A stretch of 64,000 nucleotides of DNA. Origin: Daucus carota subsp. sativus. Taxonomy: Eukaryota; Streptophyta; Magnoliopsida; Apiales; Apiaceae. The notes under the pieces were generated by a model. That model worked only from the letters and a program-made list of their open reading frames with translations, was not told the DNA's origin and made no database searches. Below are positions 39,185-53,500 of this stretch, piece after piece. The stretch's first letter is position 1, and each line of letters begins with the position of its first letter. Both the position numbers and the translations under genes were made by a program. Location of the stretch: contig NC_030385.2 of assembly GCF_001625215.2 (NCBI RefSeq), forward strand, positions 46,215,598 through 46,279,597. The letters are read 5' to 3'.

Positions 39185-40700
39185 ATATCAGCTCATTTTG
39201 GGACTACAAAGTCGTAGCAATGCAAGTCGGAACGCTCCGCTTATCATGTTCTGTTTCTGAACAGATCCCCAGCTAATTTGTATTAGTTGAGAAGATGGAC
39301 ATGTACAGGCCATCCCACTTTTCATGCATTAAATTAAATTTGAAGTGTCCTTAATAATTAGATAATTATCTCACACTTGTTGCATTTGTATTGTCGGTAC
39401 CTGGTAGAGCTACTTTGTCTTTGAATAATCAGTAATTTAGTTTTTCTAATTTTTTTGAATGAGAACATTAAAAATGAGCAGATATGAGTTTGTGAATTAG
39501 CAAGTATTTCAACTCTGCATTGTGTTGTGTGTATTGGCTCCATCAGGGCCCTTGCACTACAGCCTACAGGGCTGTTTGGCTTTTAAGTGTTTATCAGTGA
39601 AAACTTATTTATAAATGAAAAGTAATTTTTGATTTATGTGTTTGACTTAAATTTTTGGTATTTATAATTTATGGATATAAAAAATTTTAATAAAACAATA
39701 CATTATTGTTTAAAGTAGTCGCACACTACTGCTTGAAACGCATTTTAATGCACCTATGAAATAAAGTTTTATAACTTTTAAAAAAAAAATCTTTTTTAAT
39801 AAAAATATACACAACATTTTTATTCAGAAAAATAAAATTTTTAAAAAAAGTTATTGAATTATGTTTTTTAGGCACATTAAAGTGCGTACCACACCCCCGT
39901 CCCCTAATGTTATGAATTGAGAGGGACAGAGGAAGTATATTTTTATAAAATAAGTTTCAAATGATACAAAAATGAAAATAAGTCACTAAAAAAGTTATGA
40001 TTTTCAACTTCTCACTTTCATACTCGGTTTGTCAGAAACTAGCATATAAGTTTTTTTATACAAACGGTATGGATACTTGACTTAAACTTATAAGTACAGA
40101 AGTTTGGGCTCTAAGCCCAGTCAGACAACCAAGTTCCCCAAGTTGATCAAATGTTTGTGATTCCACTGGGCATGTATAGTAAAAAGAAAAAACGGATATA
40201 GTCAGCAACACATATTTGGAAACAGACAAGCGGATCTATAATATTAATCTCGGAAGAAATATGCACTCTGTTGGATTGATAAAAAAGAAATCCCAAGTTT
40301 TTCTTCTAAAGAAAAGGATTTGGAACTTGGAAGACGGCGCATTTCAGCACATCAGCACGCGATATGGAAGGTTATATAAGCCTCAAGTCTTCAAACAATT
40401 ATCCTATGTGATTGGCCTGCAGCAGAAGCAGAAGAAAACTAGTATCGGTTAAAGAAATGCCAGTTTCATCGAAACCATTAAACATCTAACATATAAACTG
40501 TCGAAAGATCCTTGTAGGTCCAACCAGGATACATCAAATTTACAAATGCATGATCACTCACATGCTACTGAAACGTGGTAGTAAAGATGTGTGTTATGCA
40601 GAAATGACAAACAACTAGTGTGCATGAGCATGGTCCCGACTTTCCCTACAGTATTTTTAAGAAGATACCAAATTGCATTTATGTGCTCGGACTACTACAA
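39185..40700. other. 3' flank of p24 and spacer
   Basis: About 1.5 kb. The first 200 bases are probable p24 3' UTR. A repeat-like block starts near 39571 (listed separately). A short open frame at 40216-40452 has no recognisable domain and I do not call it. Confidence 0.4.
39571..40130. mobile_element. Possible MITE-like relic with GCTGTTTGGC end
   Basis: The left side reads GCTGTTTGGCTTTTAAGTG, and the right side has AAACTTATAAG and GTCAGACAACC as a weakly inverted end. The ends resemble those of the other GTTTGG elements here, but the fit is poor and no target duplication was seen. Inside, CCCCCGTCCCC with GAGGGACAGAGG looks like a nested Stowaway-type relic. Confidence 0.3.
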
Positions 40701-40900
40701 GTTATAATCTAAAAAGCTGAATAAGGAGATAATAATGGTGTCCCATATTTTGTCAATTTATTTGATAAGAGTTGAATGTGCATGATGTGCACAATAGTGG
40801 AGTATAATCTAAAAGGCCGAATAGGGAGATAATAATGATGCTGAGGAATTACTGTAACTCAAATAGTTGAATGTGCATGATTTGCTTCTTAATCGGCAGT
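40701..40900. repeat. Tandem duplication of about 100 bp beside the thiolase 3' end
   Basis: TATAATCTAAAA-GC-GAATA-GGAGATAATAATG occurs at 40703 and 40803, and GTTGAATGTGCATGAT at 40771 and 40866. Two diverged copies lie within the likely 3' UTR or terminator of the minus-strand thiolase gene. Confidence 0.75.
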
Positions 40901-40958
40901 ACAGAGCATCTAGATCATATTATTCCGTTTACTCATCATACTTGCCTGGTAATGAAAA

Positions 40959-45420
<4,462 letters not shown>

Positions 45421-45837
45421 ATTCGAGACCGAATGATCTGTATTATTAGCAAAATCACATAAGAATTATAATCCACAGTGTTATTTACAACTACAAAAAA
45501 TTATTGCACAAAAAAACAAATCTGGTAAAATCTTGAGATTAATTAATAATTCTTGGTCCCAACATAACAGATACAATTCGACAAGTTAATAATTTCAAGA
45601 TATAGATAACATTCTCGGTTCCGAAGCTATTAATTTACAGAGGTTTTAGTGTAGCAGAAACTAACAGATCACTGATGATGAAGGTCACATGAGTGATTAA
45701 AGAAACATAACAAGATCAATCAAGAAACGAATTTAAAGAAATATTAGACATTCATGCGAAATTATAGAAGGCAATGAGAAGAATTACTTTGAGTGTAATT
45801 AAAAGATAGTAATGTGAGATTGTGTATACTACAATTA

Positions 45838-45895
45838 CCTGGGAGAGAGAGAGAAGAGGGAGAGAGGTAGGGTGGAGAGAGATACCTGGGAGATG

Positions 45896-45947
<52 letters not shown>

Positions 45948-46012
45948 AGGGAGGGAGAGAGGGAGGGTGGAGAGAGATACCTGGGAGAGGGAGAGAGAGA
46001 GAGAGAGAGAGA
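45838..46012 (-). repeat. Purine-rich (GA)n block with repeated splice-donor-like motifs upstream of the thiolase gene
   Basis: On the minus (sense) strand this is a CT-rich block. CTCCCAG followed by GTAATT or GTATCTCTCTCC occurs three times (around 45838, 45890 and 45980), and the unit GGGTGGAGAGAGATACCTGGGAGA is repeated twice. Each is a good 5' splice site, so one of them likely ends the untranslated first exon. Confidence 0.6.
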
Positions 46013-46110
46013 TGAGCAGAGAGACAGAACTCAAGTGAGTACAACGTAATAAAGTGACGGCTATATTTGAAACTGGGAGTGTCTTTAAAGAGTGGTTGTG
46101 CCACCGTTTT

Positions 46111-46162
46111 AGTGAGTTTCAATGTTTTTTTTTTTTTTGAAACAAGTGAGTTTCAATGTTTT
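46111..46162. repeat. 18-bp direct repeat around a T-rich insert
   Basis: AGTGAGTTTCAATGTTTT at 46111-46128 and again at 46145-46162, separated by a short poly-T then GAAACA. It looks like a target duplication around a tiny retroposed or filler insert. Confidence 0.8.
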
Positions 46163-46991
46163 ATAATTCACGAGGATTATTTACATTATTTTATTTTATT
46201 ACTAAAATAGTCTACCTTAAACTAGTCTAATTTTTTTATTATTTTAAATATTTTACTGATATTTTATGTTAATTTTTAATTATCATATTATGTATAGATA
46301 TAGATTAAAAAGATAATATAGACGTTAAACACAAAAATTGAACCGACTGACCATCAAGTATTAATTTAATATTTAATTTATTTTGGGAAAAACAAAGGTA
46401 TGATGTATATCCTACTTTGTTATACAACAAAAAGAGGTATATACAGCCGTAGTTGTAAATATTTATATCCTTGGATATTCTTGCAATTGTTCTTTTGTAG
46501 CTGGTACTTGTGAATTTGTTGGGTGTTGTTTTACTTGCAAACTACTAACCAGTAACCACATTGTACTACTGTGACCAATTTTTAATATCGAATACTATGT
46601 GATTATTAAAAACATATAAATTTTTGTGTATATTTGTTTCAAAAAAAAAAAATATGAATTTTTAATAATTAAATACTATGCTGGATAATATGATCGTCTC
46701 CCTCCAATTATAATTGTTTGATAAAGTCATTATTTTGAACTCTCTTTATAGATATACTCGAGTTCAAGTACTTACTCCAAGTTTTAGATGAACCGGTTAC
46801 TCAGTGTATAAAGGCTAATCTTAAATCTTTTGCTCTGTTTCAGCTGATTTAAGCAGATGCTCTAATAGATTAGTTCATGAAGTATGTACAAACAATAGAA
46901 ATGTTACCTGAATCAACCTCAGTTCCGTTGATCATCGTTGCATTTGGTGCTGCTCTCTCGGATTGATAATCAAACTAATTTGTTTATTTAC
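46163..46991. other. AT-rich spacer between thiolase and NLR genes
   Basis: About 830 bp, no gene supported. It probably holds the promoter of the thiolase gene (left part) and the 3' flank of the NLR (right part). Confidence 0.4.
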
Positions 46992-49727
46992 CTAAAATAC
47001 ACGAAGTATTTTACTTATCCGCTGAGCCGTTGAGCTATGCTTCTCAGCAATATCAGCTTGAAGCCTTTGTACAATTTCATCAGGCATTGTCTCCAAATTC
47101 AGCTTTTGAAGGCTGATCAGGTTTTCAATGCCTTGCGGTAAGACCTTTAGTTCGGGACAATTTATTAGATGCAAGTCCTTGATGCATTGCAACGTGCCCT
47201 CCTCTAGTCTCACACTTTCCAGGGCTACAAGCTCCCGCAGCTTCAGTCTGACAAGTTTAGGAAACCCGTGTTTCTTGAAACACAATGTCTTACCTTCATG
47301 CGCCTTGTTAAGCTCAAGGAACACGAGTGCAGGCAGATTCTGTAGAGGAGAGAGCGGATCATCTCTAATACGAGACGAGCCTAAGTAAAGATGAGTTAAG
47401 CTATCTAGTAATTCAAGCCATGGAGGCAGCCTCTTCAACACTCCTATTAAAGTCAGCTTCTGGAGGAATAGCGGTGGTATGGCTAAGTCATCCAGCGTGA
47501 GTTCTTGATCTTCACTTGCTGTGACACTTAAACGACAGAGGTTTGTCATCTTCTGGATCGAAGTGCACAGTTTTTGCCCACAAACTGGTGTCAGGTTTGT
47601 GATATCCAACCTCCGGAGGTCTGTCAAAGTGCTTAGCTGCTGGATTAGCTGCTCGTTTGCTTCAATGCACGTCAGAGTTTGTAAATCTCGTAGTCTTCCT
47701 ATCCCTACTGGTACAGGGAATCCATGACAGAAACCAGGACTATCCGAATTGTGATTCTTGCTGCAGCCCAAAAACAAATGACGAAGTTTTTGCATATTAG
47801 ATAAATCCTTGTGTAGCTTTTTTACACCAGTGTTTCTTAAGTCTAAGGTTTGCAAGTTTCTAAGTGTTTCCATCGACTTAGGAAGCTCCCTAATCTTTGT
47901 TTCTCGCAAGTTTAAATACCTCAAATTGAATAAGTTAACCAATGTACCTGGTACTGTTTCAATATTGACTCCTTGTAAGTCAAGTACCCTTAGTAATCTG
48001 AACTTTGATGCCATTGCAGATAAAGAGAATGAAAAGCATTCATCTATTTGGAAAACGAAGAGAGAGCGAAGGTGATGCAAAGTTTTTTTACTTATCTGGA
48101 TGTTTTCACCTCTGTGGTAGACTGATAAGCGCTGGATTCTTTCTTCAAGCCTCGAGTCCCTGCCATCAAATTCTGCACATGAATTTTCTTTCTGAGAAGT
48201 TGTCATTGCTAATTCCCGCATAACATCATGCAATCTAAATGTTTTAGCCCTCCCAACATCACTAGTCTCTGTGACATGGATCATGCTCCGGTAAATAAGC
48301 TCTGTCAGATAGTCCTCTGCAACTTCCTCCAGTGTCATCCCTTTTTGTTCTAAAACGAACCCCTCAGCCACCCAAAGGCGTATCAGCTTCTTTCTCTTGA
48401 TTGGGTAGCCATCACGGAAAACACAGCAATACAAGAAACATTGTTTCAGGTTGTATGGTAGATCGTTATAACTCAACAGCAATATGCCCTTTACTCGTTC
48501 AAGCATCGGATTGTTGCTTAACTGCCAATTGAGGCTATCACAGACTTTCTTCCATTCCACTGCCAATTTGTTCCTCGAACACATTAGGCCCCCAATTGCC
48601 ACTATGGCCAGAGGCAACCCTTCACACTTTTTCAAAATGAACCTCGCGGATGATTCAAGCTCTGAGGGACAGTTCCGGTCAGGATCAGTCCAAAAAGCCT
48701 TTTTGCAGAAAAGAGACCAGGCATCATCCTCTTTCAGAGGCTCAAGCCGATGGACATGGCTTCCAGGCCCTACAGAATTCGCCACAGTCTCATTCCTCGT
48801 GGTAAACAGAATTCTGCTTCCACGGCCATTATCAGGAAATGCCCCTCTTATTCTAATCCAAAGATCTATGCTCCAAACATCATCCAAAACAACAAAGTAC
48901 CTTTTAAGGCGTAAAACTTCTATCAGCATTCCCACCAGATGCCTATAGTCCATTGAGCCCAAGTTGCTTGGTACCATCACTTTCTCCGCCTTGAAGAACT
49001 CTCTGATCATGCTTCTCAGCAGCTCTTCAATATCAGATTCATATATCCGCGAAACTGATATCCAAGCACAACAATCAAATCCCTGAATCGCCTGCTCATT
49101 ATAAATTTTTGTAACTAGAGTAGTCTTCCCTAAACCTCCCATGCCAACCACTGAGATAAGAGTCCGTCTTGGATCAGCTCCCGTCAGCCTTGCCAACAAT
49201 TTACTCTTATCTTCCTCCATCCCCACAATCTCATCCCCACCATCAAACATTGAAGACTCCCCATGATGCTGCCACCAGTCATCAGGTGGCCTTCTACGCC
49301 TCCCTTCATCAACCGACCTCTCAAATGCATAACGCTTACTCCTGTCAGAAACCTCACAAACTTTTTCTTTAATCCTCCTCAGCTTGGAAGATATCCGATG
49401 CCTGGAGCTCACGTGCTTCGGGCCATCAATAACATCCTGAACAAAATGCTTAAACCCCTTCCTATCTCTCCTTGCATCTTTATAATGCATGAACTCATCA
49501 ATCACATCCTCAACTTCATTCGCAACTTCTCTGACCTGCCTCACCCAAGTCTCCACCAGCTCACTCCTATGCTTTGTCCTCTCTGCGTCTGCTAAGAAGG
49601 ACTTCATGCTTTCTAGCTCATGTTTGATCTCGACAATTTCATCATGAGCATCTCCCAGCAATGAGGCTTGCTGATATAAAATTGTGGTTAGTTTATCCAG
49701 TAAGAACTGAACAGCACCATCAGCCAT
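46992..49727 (-). CDS. CC-NBS-LRR (CNL) disease resistance protein, RPM1-like
   Basis: Intronless gene of 911 codons; ATG at 49725-49727. Coiled-coil domain 1-165 with the EDVID motif at 73-77. NB-ARC has the P-loop GMGGLGKTT at 195-203, kinase-2 YFVVLDDVW at 277-285, GSRILFTTRN at 303-312, GLPLA at 370-374, an RNBS-D block CFLYCCVF at about 430-437, and the MHD motif as Leu-His-Asp at 499-501 (Met replaced by Leu). LRRs run from about 550 to the end. CNLs detect pathogen effectors, often by guarding host proteins, and form a resistosome at the plasma membrane. Overall order, size and C-terminus (LKVLPQGIENLISLQKL) match Arabidopsis RPM1. A basic/Trp patch (RRRRPPDDWW, 143-152) lies between CC and NB-ARC. 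Only one copy is seen. Confidence 0.95.
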   Translation of the reverse strand: MADGAVQFLLDKLTTILYQQASLLGDAHDEIVEIKHELESMKSFLADAERTKHRSELVETWVRQVREVANEVEDVIDEFMHYKDARRDRKGFKHFVQDVIDGPKHVSSRHRISSKLRRIKEKVCEVSDRSKRYAFERSVDEGRRRRPPDDWWQHHGESSMFDGGDEIVGMEEDKSKLLARLTGADPRRTLISVVGMGGLGKTTLVTKIYNEQAIQGFDCCAWISVSRIYESDIEELLRSMIREFFKAEKVMVPSNLGSMDYRHLVGMLIEVLRLKRYFVVLDDVWSIDLWIRIRGAFPDNGRGSRILFTTRNETVANSVGPGSHVHRLEPLKEDDAWSLFCKKAFWTDPDRNCPSELESSARFILKKCEGLPLAIVAIGGLMCSRNKLAVEWKKVCDSLNWQLSNNPMLERVKGILLLSYNDLPYNLKQCFLYCCVFRDGYPIKRKKLIRLWVAEGFVLEQKGMTLEEVAEDYLTELIYRSMIHVTETSDVGRAKTFRLHDVMRELAMTTSQKENSCAEFDGRDSRLEERIQRLSVYHRGENIQISKKTLHHLRSLFVFQIDECFSFSLSAMASKFRLLRVLDLQGVNIETVPGTLVNLFNLRYLNLRETKIRELPKSMETLRNLQTLDLRNTGVKKLHKDLSNMQKLRHLFLGCSKNHNSDSPGFCHGFPVPVGIGRLRDLQTLTCIEANEQLIQQLSTLTDLRRLDITNLTPVCGQKLCTSIQKMTNLCRLSVTASEDQELTLDDLAIPPLFLQKLTLIGVLKRLPPWLELLDSLTHLYLGSSRIRDDPLSPLQNLPALVFLELNKAHEGKTLCFKKHGFPKLVRLKLRELVALESVRLEEGTLQCIKDLHLINCPELKVLPQGIENLISLQKLNLETMPDEIVQRLQADIAEKHSSTAQRISKILRVF

Positions 49728-50566
49728 TTTTTTCTCAGTCTCTCCTTCCCTGTCTATTGTTCATAGAAACTGACCAGAAAGGAAGGTGCATAGCAAGCGC
49801 CAGGGATTTTAGTAGTTTGATTCGAGGTCTAAAATTAAGAGTAGGTTCTAACTGATGTTTGACAAAGTCAGAGGAGACTTCTAAAAGACTTGTGCCTATT
49901 GAGTTATGGTCTGGGTCCCGACTGCAACAAAAAGACCAGCAGTTTTTTTCTTCGAAAATATTAAATCCAAATATTAAATATTTAATAAATATAAATATTA
50001 AATATTAATATTACCCGCCACTTGTTCTTTAAAAGGATTACACATTATAGGTTTGTGTAGCTTTGGCCTTTCAGAAACAATTTGTTCACATTATTTGTTT
50101 TTATAGTGCAGAATCCCAAAATGACAGGTCAACGGGTAAACGTGATTAGTTCTTCGTTAGATTAAAAATTTACTTCTAAAGTTTTTCACCACAAATAGCA
50201 ATCGATCAAATTCCTTTCTGTCAAGATGATTATAAACTATTCATGAGCACAAACAAAAAAACACATCGAAATTGAGATTTGAAGGATAAGGAACATTAAT
50301 TAATATATACAAAATACCTTTGCCTCACTAGAATCCCTTTTACTATTTCAAAACAACTTCAGTTCTGCACATAGATGGGAAATGGTACCATGCGTCCTCT
50401 CTTGGTACCTTGTTATAGGCGATAACTTACAGCTAGTGGACAAGATCAGTCGTGAATATTCTGCGAACTCTTTTCATGCTATCTTTAAGTGCAGTACCAA
50501 GAAGATTCAAAAGATTTCCTCTATGTGGTTCAAACTGCAGAACACCTGTACTCCATTAAGCATGTA
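49728..50566. other. NLR upstream region and 3' flank of SRT1
   Basis: About 840 bp. The first part is the promoter and leader of the minus-strand NLR, with no clear TATA. AAATATTAAATATT repeats near 49980 are simple AT-rich sequence. The rest is probable 3' UTR of SRT1. Confidence 0.4.
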
Positions 50567-53500
50567 TCAACAAGCTCTTACTTTCTTGAAAGGCGTTTCA
50601 GCAGAAATTAGGTCTTCGTGCTTCTTCACCACCACTTTGCCATCACCGGATAACTTCTTTCTACTCCCCCGTTTTCCTTTGCAATTGACCTTGAATAGTG
50701 GACTGCTTGTGGAAACACCAGTATACTCAGTAATATTTGTGACAACGGCGTATGTCATGCTTTCCTTTTTAGGGGCAGGAAGCATTTTCTTCTCAACAAC
50801 GGATAACTGACCGCAGCATTCAGACTGTATGGCTGTGTCTCTAAGATTCTCAAACACAACATTCTTATCTTGAGTAAAGTAGTCAGTAGTAGCCTGCAAG
50901 GCAAAAAGCACATAATGACTTGGCTTGAAAAATGTGATCTAGGGCAGAAATTTCATCATAAGTATGTAATTAGATAAGCATCTGTCATTTCATTCTGTCA
51001 AGAAAGACAACTGAAATTCAAAAACATCGTAAATCATGATAGATTTATATACAAATTTTCACCTCAAAGTCAACTAGTAACTCCACAGTGGTGAAACGAC
51101 AAGCACATCCATCACTTAAATTAAGCTTCAGTACCACTTTAACTGGTCTTGATCTGATCAGTTCTCTGCAAGGTTGACAAGAAATAAAGACTTTAGAGTT
51201 TAGACCATCTTATCGAACGCAGACTTTACAACATAGATGCGCATGTAATTGTCTAAATTCAAAACGCCTCAAAATCTCTACTTACACACACACACACACG
51301 AGAGCACACTCACACACACAGGCACACTCAATATATATTAGTATATATACTATCTTTGTAAAATATGAAAATTTACAAGACCCGGATTAAATTTTGTTCT
51401 TTCAACTTTACTAGAGAATGAATTCTACAAATTATAATTTTGAAAAGCCTAAACCCTTAGATTAAAGTTCAATAAATTAGCTCAAGCATTCAAGCCTTTT
51501 GCGCCTATTGCAAGAAAGTTGTTGGAAAAAATCAATTTTGCATAAAAAGAACTTCATTAAATTTTATAATGAAATTAAATTCTTATTAGTATGTTTTAGC
51601 TTTTACTTTCCAAACAGTTTCAATACAAAAGCTGTTGTAGGCTTCTCCAGAGATAGTAGTAGGGAACCATTCCTGTCAATTTGAAGTATTTAAACATCCC
51701 AGCAGTGGGTTCAAAATTGGAAACAGAAACGGATAGCTAAACAATCTATGTTGATCCGAACGTGTCACCAAGCAAGTATCACACAGATGTAAACTCCATC
51801 CCGCCTTATTGGGAATATATCTCCCTTTCCGATTCTAGCTAACAAGTTCAAATACACTGTACCTTTTCAGTGAAAATGGCTGCTGCTGTAGCAAGGCTGT
51901 TTTCAGTTCTGGTCTCTCAGGGAATGAAACCTATATACCAAACACAGTGAGCAGCATTAAATGTTACAACTAACAAAAGGGGGCACAATTCATGGATAGA
52001 CACAAACAAATGTATAAATATACACCCCTAAAAAATAGAGAGTTTAACAATTAAGAAAGGCCAATGTCATCGATGAAACACTGTGAACAAGCATATTAGG
52101 CAGGCAGACTGCACTATCAGACAATCCACCACTTATACTGACGAAATTTAACTCTAACCGATCAATTTGCAACAACAGCCACCTCCGGAGGATGTAGTAG
52201 TAATTTTTTTTTGAACTATCAGAAACTATTTGAAATGAATCTACACCCCATCTTACCTCGACTGACTTTATAAACGGCAAAGGGGCACTTTCTCCATGTA
52301 CGCTACAGACTTTAATCGTCCATCTTGCATATTTACTCCCTGCAAGTCATGAACTAATTTCAATAGCCAAGCAAAGATTCCAGATATCTAGTTTATGAGA
52401 AAGCAATAAGAAAAAACTACTTTAATGAGTTGGATACAAGTGGACAAGACAGTATATTCAACTCAAAGTTTCAGTATCTGCATAGCTTGTGAAGCCAATG
52501 AGATAACCTAAAAGTTGGTGACAACAGGATCAGCATGTACTATTAAAACAAAACCTTAATTAACTGTCAAATGACTGGCATGAAGTGTACACTGCACTCT
52601 TCTTTTCAGAAGAAAAGGGACAAATCTTTTGAGAACGAAAACAGAAACGATATGCATATATCAAAATATAAAATATAATATAACAAGTCCTTTATTGCCA
52701 GATATATTCATTGAGGGCAATTATAACCAACTAATCCGTACCGATGCCTTCTAGCTAAAAACAAAACTGCTGCCATATACCAAATTAAGCTTATCAAATA
52801 TAGTTGAAACAATGACATAGCATCTCAAGTAGAACATTTCTCCTTTTGAGGATCCTTGACATAACAACACTAATACTGAAATACATTTACCATGCACGCG
52901 GACATTAGCTCTCTGAGCATAAAAACGTACAGGTTCTATCAAACATATACTTTTCACTGGTACAAACACTTGTTTGTAGCCGCTAAAGCAGTTTTTAATG
53001 ATCTTGAGGGCAGCATACCTGAATTGCAGCCGTAAATAACTTGGAAGAGATCAATTCGAACATATGGAGGAATCCTCATGCTAAGAATTTGCATTACCCC
53101 CATTATTACCTGCCAGTACCCATTCAATCACTAACATACACTATATGCGCAAACCTAATTCAGTCATTTGTTTTTTAATCAAAATTGATTATCACAGTGA
53201 TGCATTATTCATACAGATATTTTGAAGGAGCAGAGCTCTGATATCATATTTATTTTAATGCAATTCATAGACAGCTAACCTAATCACATCATCCACACAA
53301 CATTTTAAACTGTATCATACCTTGTCAACAAGACCATGAATCACCAATTTTGCTTTTTTATCTTTTGGAGTTTGCTGCAAAGATAAACCACACGTGAACA
53401 TCTATCAATAAATCGGTCCACTACAAAAACTAGTCATATAATCTTTAGCAATAGAAGAAAAACCTAACATCTTAGTAAATGCATAAGCACTAGAATATAG

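Noticed and set aside
45762-46122. Ser/Leu-Pro and Arg/Glu repeat frames upstream of thiolase
   Set aside because: Produced by the (GA)n block in the leader region; no domain.
48484-48948. 154-codon frame on + strand
   Set aside because: Antisense shadow of the NLR gene.
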